Assembly: GCA_022508245.1 (NCBI GenBank)
Contig: JAFLVO010000001.1
Span: 372,001-436,000 of the forward strand
Source of the DNA: Clostridiales bacterium
GTDB taxonomy: Bacteria; Bacillota; Clostridia; Christensenellales; Borkfalkiaceae
Direction of reading: 5' to 3'
DNA length: 64,000 nt
Positions 35,823 through 45,070 of the stretch are shown piece after piece. Below the pieces are notes generated by a model. That model did not search any database and had not been told where the DNA came from. It saw nothing but the letters and a program-made list of their open reading frames with translations. Every line of letters begins with the position of its first letter. Within the stretch, counting starts at the first letter, position 1. The position numbers and the translations under genes are program-made.

Positions 35823-38800
35823 TGAAAGAAAACTTCTTCACATTTAAAAATTCGGGCAGTGAATATTCAGAGCTTGAAAACGACATCCGACTCGGCACGC
35901 CGACGTCGGTTTTTGGTCTGTCCGAACCTCATAAGCACTATATTGCCGCGCTTTCAAACAGCAGGACGCTGTATATAACGCCCGACGGAGTTTCGGCGAG
36001 GGCTGCGTACGAGGATATAAAGGTACTCTCGGGCAAAAACTGCGTACTTCTGCCCGCCAAGGATGACGTCATTTTATACAAGGGCGCGCTCTCAAAGGAC
36101 GTGGTATTCCGCAGAATTTCGGCAATTCATAAAATGCTTGCGGGCGCAGATATAGTCGTGTGCGACATAGAAGCTATTATGCAGCTCTTTCCCGAAATGG
36201 TGGGGGCGATAACCCTTCAGGTAGGTGGCGAATACGACTATACTTCGCTTCCCGAAAAACTCGTAAAAGCGGGCTATTCAAGGGAGTACGCCGCTGATAG
36301 CGAGGGCTGTTTTGCCGTGCGCGGGGATATTCTCGATATATTCCCTGTGGGCGAAGAAAATCCCGTAAGAGTGGACTTTTTCGGCGACACGGTTGAAAAA
36401 ATACGTCCCTACGATTTTCAGACGGGCGAAAGACTTCAGGAAATAGATAAAATAACCCTTGTTTCGGCAACTGACGCACTCTTTACCGCCGAGGACATTG
36501 TCGCTGTCGAGAGCGCATTGAATTTCGAAATCAAAAAGTGTCAGGATGTCAAATCCTACGAACGCGCCCGAGCAATCTCGGACGACATAAAGTCAAAGCT
36601 TGCTTTGGGCGTACCTTTTTCGGGTGCGGCTTTTATAATGCCGCTGTTGAAGTCGTCAAAGACTGTTTTCGACCTTTTAGATAGGCAAACTCTCATAATT
36701 TTCGACGAGTGCAAGGGTATTTCGGACAGAGCAGGAGGGCTCTATCAGGAGCATTCGGAACGAGTTGCCGAACTCAAAAAGGGAGGCGAGGCGTTTTCGT
36801 TTTCAACAAATCAGCTTCTGGACCCCGAAATGCTCTTATCGGGTTTAACCCGCTATAAATGCATATCGGTGCAGACATTCAATCAAAGCACAATGTTTTT
36901 CCGCCCCTTAAAGACATTTAGTTTCCGTTCGACGCCCCCGCCGTCCTATTTAAACGACGTGCAGAGTCTTGTCACGGATATAAAAGGGTGGCTGTCAAAC
37001 GGCTACAAGGTACTTGCCTTCACGGGCAGCGTACAAAGATACGAAAAGCTGTCCGAAGCTTTGACCGACGAATACCTTCCGGTTTACCCGGTCCCCGACC
37101 GCGCAGAGGCGCTCCGAGGGGTCGCCTTGAGCTCGGAAGAGCTTGCACACGGGCTCATACTTCACGAAAGCAAGGTTGCGATAATAGGCAGCGGCGACCT
37201 GTACACGAAAGCTGTAACAAGGCGCATAAAAAAGAGGCGGGGCGATATGTTCGTCGCGCCTGAAATAGGCGACTATTGCGTTCACGAAACGCACGGCATA
37301 GGCAGAATAACGGGTACTCAAAAGATTGAATCCACGGACGGCATAAAGGAGTATATCGCCATTGAATACAAGGGCGGCGACAACCTCTATGTGCCAGTTG
37401 AGCAAATGGACGTTCTTTCGAAGTACGTGGGCGAACAAAATCCCGCGCTCTCCAAAATAGGCGGCGTCGAGTTTGAGCGAGTAAAGGAGCGGGTGAAGCA
37501 GTCAATAAGAATGCTTGCCTTCGATTTAAAAGAGCTGTATGCCGAGCGCAGCAGAAAGGTGGGCTACGCTTTCCCCGAAAACGCCGTAATGATGCAGGAG
37601 TTCGAGGACGCCTTTTTCTACGAGGAAACACCCGACCAGCTCGCATCTATTGCCGAGATAAAGGCAGATATGTGTTCGGAAAAGGTTATGGACAGGCTAC
37701 TGTGCGGCGACGTCGGCTACGGCAAAACGGAGGTAGCCCTCCGAGCAATATATCTGTGTGTTTTAGGCGGCAAACAAGCGGCTTTCATGTGCCCGAGTAC
37801 GGTGCTCTCCGAGCAGCATTTCAACACCGCAACCGAAAGGTTTGCACCGTTCGGAGTACGGGTAGAGGTATTAAACCGCTTCAAAACTGCGGCTCAACAG
37901 ACTAAGATACTTCAAGCCCTTAAAAACGGGGATATAGACCTTATTATAGGCACGCACAGACTTTTATCTTCTGATGTTCAGTTCCACGATTTGGGACTTC
38001 TCGTTTTGGACGAGGAACAGCGGTTCGGCGTAGAACACAAGGAAAAAATCAAGAACGTAAAAAAAGATATAGACTGTCTTACGATGACGGCAACGCCTAT
38101 TCCGCGAACGCTGCATATGTCGCTTTCTGGAATACGCGATATAAGCACTATCAACACTCCGCCCTTAAAAAGACTGCCCGTACAGACCTACGTTTTAGAG
38201 GAGAGCGAGCCCTTAATCCGCGACGCAGTACTCAGGGAAATTTCGCGCGGTGGGCAGGTGTTTATTCTCTACAACAGGGTTGAGAGCATCTCGGCTTTCG
38301 CGGGCAGAATACAGGAAATAATTCCAGAAGGCAAGGTGTGCTATGCGCACGGCAGAATGGACAGAGATTCGCTTGAAAAGAGCGTTTACGCCTTCTACCG
38401 TGGCGAGAAAAACGTGCTCGTAACAACTACGATTATAGAAAACGGAATAGACCTTCCCAACGCAAATACGATAATAATAATCGACGCCGACAGACTGGGA
38501 GTGTCCCAGCTCTATCAGCTTCGCGGCAGAGTGGGAAGGGGCACTCGCATGGCGCAGGCGTACTTTACATTCAAACCTCAAAAGGTTTTAACGAGTGAGG
38601 CGACAGAAAGGTTAAAAGCCATTATGCGCTTTACCGAGCTCGGTTCGGGCTTTAAAATTGCCATGCGCGACCTTGAAATCCGCGGCGCAGGCAACGTCTT
38701 GAGCGCCGAACAGCACGGACATATGGATAAAATTGGCTACGAACTGTACTCTAAGCTTCTCAAAGAGGAATTCACGGGCGAAAAACAGTTCTCGTGCGAG

Positions 38801-39235
38801 CTAGATATAAAGGCTACGGCGTATATTCCCGAAAGCTATATAGAGAGCAGTGCGGGAAGGTTGGACTGCTACAAGCAGATAGCCGAAATCCGCTCGGTAG
38901 AGGACTACAAGCGGGTTTGTCTTTCCATTGAGGACAACTTCGGTAATATGCCCGACGAGGTTTTAAACCTCATGATAATAGCGGTATTGAAGTCCTACGC
39001 CTCCAAATTCAACGTCAAAAAGATAAGCGTAAGCTCAAAGGAGGCGGCTATAGAGCTTCCGTCTGTAAATTCGCTTGCGGACGAAAGGATAGCCGCCGCG
39101 CTTGAAAAATACAAGGGAGGAGTGAGCCTTTCGATGACGACTTGCCCGCTAATTGTGTTCAAACCTCGCCCGCTTCCGGCAAAAACAATGCTTGATATGA
39201 CGAAATTTTTGAAATTTGCCGTAAATTTTAGTTAA
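35822..39235 (+). CDS. mfd: Transcription-repair coupling factor
   Basis: Mfd removes RNA polymerase stalled at DNA lesions and recruits UvrA. The 1,137 residues contain the N-terminal UvrB-like part, the RNA-polymerase-interacting domain (~480-550, YCVHETHGIGRITG), helicase motif I GDVGYGKT at 629-636, DEEQ at 730-733, the TRG region after the second RecA domain, and the C-terminal D7 domain. The start at 35822 gives the normal length; an in-frame ATG at 35798 lies within the hairpin. No Shine-Dalgarno is obvious, so coupling to pth is likely. Confidence 0.95.
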   Translation: MKENFFTFKNSGSEYSELENDIRLGTPTSVFGLSEPHKHYIAALSNSRTLYITPDGVSARAAYEDIKVLSGKNCVLLPAKDDVILYKGALSKDVVFRRISAIHKMLAGADIVVCDIEAIMQLFPEMVGAITLQVGGEYDYTSLPEKLVKAGYSREYAADSEGCFAVRGDILDIFPVGEENPVRVDFFGDTVEKIRPYDFQTGERLQEIDKITLVSATDALFTAEDIVAVESALNFEIKKCQDVKSYERARAISDDIKSKLALGVPFSGAAFIMPLLKSSKTVFDLLDRQTLIIFDECKGISDRAGGLYQEHSERVAELKKGGEAFSFSTNQLLDPEMLLSGLTRYKCISVQTFNQSTMFFRPLKTFSFRSTPPPSYLNDVQSLVTDIKGWLSNGYKVLAFTGSVQRYEKLSEALTDEYLPVYPVPDRAEALRGVALSSEELAHGLILHESKVAIIGSGDLYTKAVTRRIKKRRGDMFVAPEIGDYCVHETHGIGRITGTQKIESTDGIKEYIAIEYKGGDNLYVPVEQMDVLSKYVGEQNPALSKIGGVEFERVKERVKQSIRMLAFDLKELYAERSRKVGYAFPENAVMMQEFEDAFFYEETPDQLASIAEIKADMCSEKVMDRLLCGDVGYGKTEVALRAIYLCVLGGKQAAFMCPSTVLSEQHFNTATERFAPFGVRVEVLNRFKTAAQQTKILQALKNGDIDLIIGTHRLLSSDVQFHDLGLLVLDEEQRFGVEHKEKIKNVKKDIDCLTMTATPIPRTLHMSLSGIRDISTINTPPLKRLPVQTYVLEESEPLIRDAVLREISRGGQVFILYNRVESISAFAGRIQEIIPEGKVCYAHGRMDRDSLEKSVYAFYRGEKNVLVTTTIIENGIDLPNANTIIIIDADRLGVSQLYQLRGRVGRGTRMAQAYFTFKPQKVLTSEATERLKAIMRFTELGSGFKIAMRDLEIRGAGNVLSAEQHGHMDKIGYELYSKLLKEEFTGEKQFSCELDIKATAYIPESYIESSAGRLDCYKQIAEIRSVEDYKRVCLSIEDNFGNMPDEVLNLMIIAVLKSYASKFNVKKISVSSKEAAIELPSVNSLADERIAAALEKYKGGVSLSMTTCPLIVFKPRPLPAKTMLDMTKFLKFAVNFS

Positions 39236-39251
39236 GCAAGCTAAAAATTAT

Positions 39252-39280
39252 TTGCCATTATATTTACAATGCTGTATAAT
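39252..39280 (+). promoter_or_regulatory. Promoter of the PrsA-like foldase gene
   Basis: TTGCCA (39252-39257) and TATAAT (39275-39280) with a 17-bp spacer lie 74 bp upstream of the start. A GCGCGCACGCGCG stretch in the leader is a small palindrome. Confidence 0.7.
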
Positions 39281-39353
39281 AATGAGAGATAGATAATCGG
39301 TTAATATGCGCGCACGCGCGTTTTATCCTTAAAACACATTATGGAGCTAATTT

Positions 39354-41618
39354 ATGAACAAGAAGAAAATTGTTAGCGGTGTGGTAGCATCTGCACTTGC
39401 ATTAAGCGTAACGCTTAGCGGCTGTGCGTCGCTTGCTTCGGCAAACACCGTTGCGGATATGAAGCAGACTATCGCAACTGTAAATATATCAAAGGCGGAT
39501 GACTTCGGCAACGAAGGTCTTGACGACTACAAGGATGCGGTAGGCACTACGTCGATTTCCAAGCGCGAGCTTATCTCGTACTTTTTGAACGTAGGTTATT
39601 CCTATATCAACAGCGGTTACGGCTACGAAGCTACTTTTAATTCGCTCGTAAGTTCCCTTATAAATACTGCAGTCATCACGCAGTACTCGGTTATGTACCT
39701 GCTCAAAGAAAAGGCGGCAGATGAAAGCAAGAGTGCGGAAACAATTATGAGCGAGTACAATGCAAAGGAAACGCTCTCCGCTAAATACGAGTATGTTCTC
39801 GGCGAGGACAGCGTAGAAATCAAGCTTGCAAAATATTCGTTGCTGACTGCCATAAATTCGGCAATCGACTCCTACGAAAAGAATATTTTGGAGGATGAAG
39901 ACGACGACAATTCGGGCAGCGACTCCCGCACTACCCCCAGCGGCATCGACACCGAACAGGACAAGTACTACCCCAGAAAGAAGAATACAAACGGCAAGTA
40001 CGTCGATGAACACGACACCGAGCTTGACGATAAGGATAAGGACAAGGCGGCAATAAATTACAATGTCTATACCGGCTATGCGGGCTACGAGCTCTCCGAA
40101 AGCGGCGCATATCAGGACGACGCACTCGAAGGCACCACGCCCAGCACCCGCAAGAGAGCGTACAACAGCTTCCTTTCAAGCGTAAACTCCTACAACCTTA
40201 TCGACGTTAAAAACGAGAATATGAAGGACGTGCTCTCGCTTCAGTATATTCAGGACGAGTATGTAAATCAGCTTGAACAGCGCATCATCAGCAAGTACTA
40301 CGAGGTATACGAAAAGAAACAGGAAACTGACCTCAAAGACGGCGGCAAATACGAATATATCAAGCAGGTTTACGAAGACAATTTGAAGACTCAGCAGGAC
40401 ACCTATGAGGCAGACGGCTTCACTTCCACGCTTGACAGTATGTCGGACAGCTCGTTTATACTCTACTCTCCCAAAACGGATGGACACGGAGTATATGAAC
40501 CTGCAAGCGGTAACGGCAAGTTCGGCTTCGTCTACAATATTCTGCTTCCCTTCAACGCAGTTCAGTCCAATTTACTTAGCGAATACAAATCGCAGTATGC
40601 GGATAAGGATGAAGACTCCGGCTACACTGCGGACTACTACATTAGGAGAAACGAGCTTTTAAGAAACATCAAGACGACCGACCAACGCGCGGCATGGTTC
40701 AACGGCTCCAAGAAGTATGCGTTCAACGCAAGCGAGAATGCAGGTCTTGAATATTACAAGACGGATAACAGCGGAAGTGACTGGCTGTTCTTTGAAAACA
40801 ATCTTGTTAACACCGACAGATACGAAAGCCTTGAAAAGTACGCTGGCAAGTATCCCTACAACGGCAAAGTAGTTGAAAAGGACGACGGCTATATTCTTAT
40901 TCCGAACAAGCTTTCAATCGACGATATGCTCAAAGAATTTTCCGCATATATCGACTACGTTTTGGGCAATTCAGATAACGTTTCGTTTAAGGACGGCTAT
41001 CAGCTTGGAAAGGAAAACACGGCTTACTACGCTATCGACGATTTCTACACAGCGGACCACAAAGAGGACGAAGAAAATACCAAGCTCGACTACGGTAAGT
41101 TCTTATATGCGTGGGGCGCGGTAAGCAGCGTAGAAAAGACGGCTATTACCCTCTACGACAAAACCTCCAATCAGTACAAGGCAATGAGTGCTGTAAACGA
41201 ACTTCAATATGCATATACGACCGATACGGGCGTGCTTTCCAACTATATCGGCTATTCGGTAGATGCAGCGGAAACAAACTATATTAAGGAGTTCGAGTAC
41301 GCAGCACAAAAGGTTATAAACGAAGTGGGTGCAGGCGGCTTTGCGGTTTGCGCGGGTGACTACGGCTGGCACTTAATCTACGTAACCTATGCGTTTGAAT
41401 CGGATGCAATGACCTACGGTAATGCAAATAGCCTCGACTGGACGAAGATTGATAAAGAGGAAGACTCGTTCGAAAAGCTTTTCTACGAATGGATAAAGAG
41501 CAAGAATATTCCCGATATTTCAACTACTCGTCGCAACGAGATATTAAAGCAGTTCAACATCGACAAAACCGTAACGAAATATCAGAACGCATACCAAGAC
41601 CTTCTCGATTTGGGCTAA
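39354..41618 (+). CDS. PrsA/SurA-like lipoprotein foldase with large insertion
   Basis: The 754-residue product has a signal peptide with lipobox LSGC and an N-terminal helical chaperone-like part. A parvulin-type peptidyl-prolyl isomerase segment lies near the C-terminus (~residues 640-690, GGFAVCAGDYGWHLIYVTYAF). It should help secreted proteins fold at the outer membrane face. It is more than twice the usual PrsA length; the middle (~180-620) is Lys/Asp/Tyr-rich and lacks a domain I recognise. The position after pth-mfd fits clostridial prsA genes. Weak parvulin residues mean isomerase activity is not certain. Confidence 0.75.
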   Translation: MNKKKIVSGVVASALALSVTLSGCASLASANTVADMKQTIATVNISKADDFGNEGLDDYKDAVGTTSISKRELISYFLNVGYSYINSGYGYEATFNSLVSSLINTAVITQYSVMYLLKEKAADESKSAETIMSEYNAKETLSAKYEYVLGEDSVEIKLAKYSLLTAINSAIDSYEKNILEDEDDDNSGSDSRTTPSGIDTEQDKYYPRKKNTNGKYVDEHDTELDDKDKDKAAINYNVYTGYAGYELSESGAYQDDALEGTTPSTRKRAYNSFLSSVNSYNLIDVKNENMKDVLSLQYIQDEYVNQLEQRIISKYYEVYEKKQETDLKDGGKYEYIKQVYEDNLKTQQDTYEADGFTSTLDSMSDSSFILYSPKTDGHGVYEPASGNGKFGFVYNILLPFNAVQSNLLSEYKSQYADKDEDSGYTADYYIRRNELLRNIKTTDQRAAWFNGSKKYAFNASENAGLEYYKTDNSGSDWLFFENNLVNTDRYESLEKYAGKYPYNGKVVEKDDGYILIPNKLSIDDMLKEFSAYIDYVLGNSDNVSFKDGYQLGKENTAYYAIDDFYTADHKEDEENTKLDYGKFLYAWGAVSSVEKTAITLYDKTSNQYKAMSAVNELQYAYTTDTGVLSNYIGYSVDAAETNYIKEFEYAAQKVINEVGAGGFAVCAGDYGWHLIYVTYAFESDAMTYGNANSLDWTKIDKEEDSFEKLFYEWIKSKNIPDISTTRRNEILKQFNIDKTVTKYQNAYQDLLDLG

Positions 41619-41646
41619 TTCGAAAAGACTGCAAATATAATATATT

Positions 41647-42471
41647 ATGGAAATCTGGCAGGCTGTAATACTCGGCTTAATTCAGGGGCTAACGGAATTT
41701 TTACCCGTTTCCTCGTCGGGGCATATCGCTTTCTTTCAGGGATTATTCCACATAAATGACGACGATATTGCACTGTTTTTCTCGATTATTTTACACCTCG
41801 GAACGCTTGTTGCCGTATGTGCGGTATTCTGGCGTGATATATTAGAACTCTTTAAAAAGCCCTTCAAAACACTTTTACTTTTAATTCTTGCAACCGTCCC
41901 CGCGGGAGTAGTGGGAATACTCTACGAAATGCTTGATTTGGACCTTATCTTCCGCGGCTACTATATGGGGATATTCCTAGCGGTATTTTTCCTCATTACG
42001 GCGGGAGTGCTGTTCACAACCGAAATGGTAGCAAAAAGGCGCGTCTCGCCCGAATTGCCACTCTGTATAAAGACAACTATGCCCATGGGGGCAGCGCAGG
42101 CGCTTGCGGTTCTCCCGGGAATATCGAGGAGCGGCTCAACAATCTGTGCGGGCACGCTTGCGGGCTGTAAGAGCGAGGAAGTTGCAAAATTTTCCTTTAT
42201 AATGAGTATTCCCGTAATACTCGGAAGCTTCGCAGTTGAGCTGTTTAAGGGGCTCAAAAGCGGAGAATTGCAGGCGTCTTTCGAAGCGGGAGGGGCTACG
42301 CTCGGTTGGAGCGTCGCACTCGGCTTTATAATTTCGGCGCTTGCGGGACTTTTTGCAATAAAAGTAATGCTCAAAGTCATAAAAAAAGCAAACTACAAGT
42401 GGTTCAGCTTATATCTCGTTCTTCTTGCAATAGCTTGCTTTGTTTTACACTTCACATATTTTAACGTATAA
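41647..42471 (+). CDS. uppP: Undecaprenyl-diphosphate phosphatase
   Basis: UppP (BacA) dephosphorylates undecaprenyl pyrophosphate to recycle the lipid carrier for cell-wall precursors. The 274-residue membrane protein has the GLIQGLTEFLPVSSSGH motif at the start and LPGISRSGSTI in the middle, which carry the catalytic Glu, His and Arg residues. It lacks a Shine-Dalgarno; TATAAT lies 5 nt before the ATG. A terminator follows. Confidence 0.95.
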   Translation: MEIWQAVILGLIQGLTEFLPVSSSGHIAFFQGLFHINDDDIALFFSIILHLGTLVAVCAVFWRDILELFKKPFKTLLLLILATVPAGVVGILYEMLDLDLIFRGYYMGIFLAVFFLITAGVLFTTEMVAKRRVSPELPLCIKTTMPMGAAQALAVLPGISRSGSTICAGTLAGCKSEEVAKFSFIMSIPVILGSFAVELFKGLKSGELQASFEAGGATLGWSVALGFIISALAGLFAIKVMLKVIKKANYKWFSLYLVLLAIACFVLHFTYFNV

Positions 42472-42500
42472 AAAAAGGAGCGCTTTCCCGCTCCTTTTTA
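42472..42500 (+). terminator. Terminator after uppP
   Basis: The stem AAAAAAGGAGCG pairs with CGCTCCTTTTT. The A and T flanks make it work on either strand. Confidence 0.85.
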
Positions 42501-42518
42501 ACTATTAAGGAGATAACT

Positions 42519-43295
42519 TTGGAAGAAATTTTAAGAGCGGAAAATCTTAAGAAGACCTTTAAGCTCACTAAAAAACAACAGCGCAACGAAAAGACCAATC
42601 TACACGTAAAGGTAGCGGTGGACAACCTCTCTTTCAGCGCGTATAGAGGCGAGATTTACGGTTTGCTCGGACCCAACGGCGCGGGCAAGACGACTACGTT
42701 GAGAATGCTTGCGACCCTCATAAAGCCCGACTCGGGCGACGCGTATATTCTCGGCAAGAGTGTCAAGGAAAACGAAAAGGAAGTACGCAAAAAGATAGGT
42801 TTTTTAACGAGCGAGTTAAAGCTCGAAGACTTTTTTACGCCGTCGTATCTGTTTGATTTTTTCAGTGAGCTTTACGGCGTTGAAAAGAGCGTAAAAGACA
42901 GAAGAAAGCAAGAGCTTTTCCGTAAATTCGGCATAGACAGATTTCAAGACGTCAAATTCGGAAATTTGTCAACGGGTATGAAACAGAAGGTTTCGCTCGT
43001 AATTTCAATCGTTCACGACCCCGAACTCATAATATTCGATGAGCCCACGAACGGACTTGACGTGCTTACGGCAAAGGTTGTAACCGACTTTTTGCAGGAG
43101 CTCAAAGCAAACGGCAAAACTATAATTCTGTCAACGCACATCTTTTCACTTGTGGAAAAGCTTTGCGACAGAGTTTGCGTAATTATAGACGGAAAATCGG
43201 TGGCTGAGGATACGCTTGAAAATCTGACAAAAGGCAGTACTCTCGAAGACACTTTTTTCAGACTGTACAGAGAGACGACGGGGGAAACCGTATGA
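42519..43295 (+). CDS. natA: ABC transporter ATP-binding protein (NatA-like)
   Basis: The 258-residue ATPase has Walker A GPNGAGKT at 51-58, the signature LSTGMKQK, Walker B LIIFDEPTNGLD, and the switch His in LSTHIF. Pairing with a six-helix permease with a large extracytoplasmic loop is the NatAB layout (sodium or drug export). The start is a TTG at 42519 with AAGGAG six bases upstream. The stop overlaps natB by 4 bp. The gene symbol is given by similarity of layout, and the substrate is unproven. Confidence 0.85.
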   Translation: MEEILRAENLKKTFKLTKKQQRNEKTNLHVKVAVDNLSFSAYRGEIYGLLGPNGAGKTTTLRMLATLIKPDSGDAYILGKSVKENEKEVRKKIGFLTSELKLEDFFTPSYLFDFFSELYGVEKSVKDRRKQELFRKFGIDRFQDVKFGNLSTGMKQKVSLVISIVHDPELIIFDEPTNGLDVLTAKVVTDFLQELKANGKTIILSTHIFSLVEKLCDRVCVIIDGKSVAEDTLENLTKGSTLEDTFFRLYRETTGETV

Positions 43296-44425
43296 ACGTT
43301 TTAACGATTATTAAAAAGGAATTTTCCCGCTTTTTCAAGGACAGGAGAATGCTAATCACTATTCTTTTGCCGGGAATACTAATATACATTGTCTACTCTT
43401 TAATGGGCACGGTCTTTAAAAACGAGAGTAAGATAGACGAAAATTTCAGACCCGCCGCGTACGTTATCAATATGCCCGCGGGCGACTTGGGCAAAGCGCT
43501 CTCATCGGTGCTTCAGATTAGCGAAGAGCAAATGGACGCCGAAGCCGCAAAGAAAAAGGTAGAGGAGGGTTCGCTCGATTTAGCCATAATCTTTTCCGAG
43601 AATTTTGATATTTCTGTTGATGGCGCACAAAACAGCATAGAAATTTATTACAATTCCGCAAACGAGGATTCTTCAATCGGATTTGAAATGGTAAGCTACG
43701 TTCTGAAGGCTTTCGAACAGCCCAAATTCGTTGTCAACCCAATAGGCGGAAGCTATGATTTGGCAACCGAGCAGGATTTCGCCGCAAGCTTCCTCTCAAC
43801 ACTTATTCCCATGCTTATGTTTGCACTTTTGGCGTCAGCCTGCGTCGCCGTCGCACCCGAATCAATCGCCGGCGAAAAGGAGCGGGGAACTATGGCAACA
43901 ATGCTGATAACTCCAGTAAACCGTTGGGAAATTGCGCTCGGCAAGATTATTTCTTTAAGCTGTTTCGCACTCTTAAGCGGAATATCCAGCTTCCTCGGCG
44001 TAATTTTATCCCTTCCGAAGCTTATGGGCGGACTTGTAAGCAGTGACACGGTTTCATTCTACAATGCGGGCGACTACTTTATGCTGTTCGGCATAATAAT
44101 CTCCGTAGTTCTTGTCATTATCTCGGTATTCTCCGTGCTCTCTGCGCTTTCCAATAGTGTGAAGGAGGCAGGCGCAATAATTTCGCCCTGTATGATAGTA
44201 ATTATCCTCTTGGGACTTGCCTCTATGATTATAACTGCTCCCGCGATAGGTTGGTATTTTATTCCGCTCCTGGGAAGCGGTCTTGCAATGTCGGGGGTCA
44301 TGGCAATGACGGCTTCGCCGCTCGGAGTGGTGTTCTCGATTCTTTCAAATCTTGTCTTTGCCGCCGCGCTCATAGTTCTGCTTGCCTTTATGTTCAAAAG
44401 CGAGAAAATAATGTTCAAGAAATAA
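43292..44425 (+). CDS. natB: ABC transporter permease (NatB-like)
   Basis: The 377-residue permease of the ABC-2 type has one N-terminal membrane helix (~20-40), a ~140-residue extracytoplasmic domain, and five further helices from ~165. The motif AGEKERGTMATMLITPVNRWEIALGK is typical of NatB/YhaP-like exporters. It is coupled to the ATPase gene upstream. Confidence 0.85.
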   Translation: MNVLTIIKKEFSRFFKDRRMLITILLPGILIYIVYSLMGTVFKNESKIDENFRPAAYVINMPAGDLGKALSSVLQISEEQMDAEAAKKKVEEGSLDLAIIFSENFDISVDGAQNSIEIYYNSANEDSSIGFEMVSYVLKAFEQPKFVVNPIGGSYDLATEQDFAASFLSTLIPMLMFALLASACVAVAPESIAGEKERGTMATMLITPVNRWEIALGKIISLSCFALLSGISSFLGVILSLPKLMGGLVSSDTVSFYNAGDYFMLFGIIISVVLVIISVFSVLSALSNSVKEAGAIISPCMIVIILLGLASMIITAPAIGWYFIPLLGSGLAMSGVMAMTASPLGVVFSILSNLVFAAALIVLLAFMFKSEKIMFKK

Positions 44426-44442
44426 GTAATTTAAAAATAATG

Positions 44443-44673
44443 AAATCCCGACTGCTATTCTGCGCAGTCGGGATTTGTAATATAATAAAAATATTGATTG
44501 GTTTGGCAAAAACCACGCTTTTTTGCCAAACACACAATTTGCGTATGCCTACGGTTCACTGGAGGGGAATTTGCGCTATTTTATTATCGTTTGCTCCTAT
44601 AAATAGCGCAAAGGGGAACTTTTAGTTCCCCGAATCACGAAAACACGACTGCGCAGAATAGCAGTCGTGTTTT
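44443..44673. repeat. Hairpin-rich element bounded by a 20-bp inverted repeat
   Basis: The segment holds five hairpins in a row: 44443-44476, 44501-44531, 44570-44612, 44613-44631 and 44640-44673. The first and last share the exact 20-mer GACTGCTATTCTGCGCAGTC (44450-44469) in inverted orientation (44647-44666), while their lower stems differ. The last hairpin, with flanking T runs, serves as terminator for the minus-strand SRP RNA gene; the first lies after natB. No ORF is present. It could be a miniature element or two related terminators. Confidence 0.65.
44640..44673 (-). terminator. Terminator of the SRP RNA gene
   Basis: On the minus strand the stem AAAACACGACTGC with its complement is followed by TTTTCG, 17 nt after the RNA 3' end. 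Confidence 0.75.
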
Positions 44674-44689
44674 GTGAACAAAAATAAAA

Positions 44690-44955
44690 CTGTGCAGTCT
44701 CCGTTGCCGAAACAAACCGAAGCGTAAACTTTACAGGTAACTCCTACAAAGCATCCTTATGGCACACCGACGGGACTGTTTAGTGCTGCTATATCCCTAT
44801 CCTGACACGGTTCGCAGCTGTCGGTTGCATAAGACCTTGTAATCAACATCCCTTGTAAAGCGCAGCCTTCCATCTGCGTCGTCGAAGGAGACAATTCGGT
44901 CCTGCTATAGCGGATTGCAGGTACAGGGCACCGCTAACTCCCCACTTAGCACAGC
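44690..44955 (-). ncRNA. ffs: Signal recognition particle RNA (large bacterial type)
   Basis: The minus strand shows the conserved 5' domain (GGGGAGTTAGCGGTGCCC, then CTGCAATCCGCTATAGCAGG) and the helix 8 core (GTGTCAGG ... AGCAGCACTAA) that binds Ffh. The ends pair (CTGTGC with GCACAG), which sets the limits at about 266 nt. The helix 8 tetraloop reads GGGA where GGAA is commonest, still a GNRA-type loop. It has a promoter upstream and a terminator downstream. Confidence 0.93.
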
Positions 44956-44961
44956 AGAAAC

Positions 44962-44990
44962 ATTGTAGCAGAAACTTGACCGTTTTGCAA
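44962..44990 (-). promoter_or_regulatory. Promoter of the SRP RNA gene
   Basis: On the minus strand TTGCAA (44990-44985) and TACAAT (44967-44962) are 17 bp apart and place the start about 7 nt downstream, at the paired 5' end of the RNA. Confidence 0.75.
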
Positions 44991-45019
44991 GCAATTCCTG
45001 TTATTTAAAAGGGAATAAC

Positions 45020-45048
45020 TTGACTTTTTTAGGGGGATAATCTAAAAT
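45020..45048 (+). promoter_or_regulatory. Promoter of mrp
   Basis: TTGACT (45020-45025) and TAAAAT (45043-45048) are 17 bp apart, 23 bp before the start codon. Confidence 0.7.
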
Positions 45049-45070
45049 ATTCATATAAAGAGGTGAGTTT

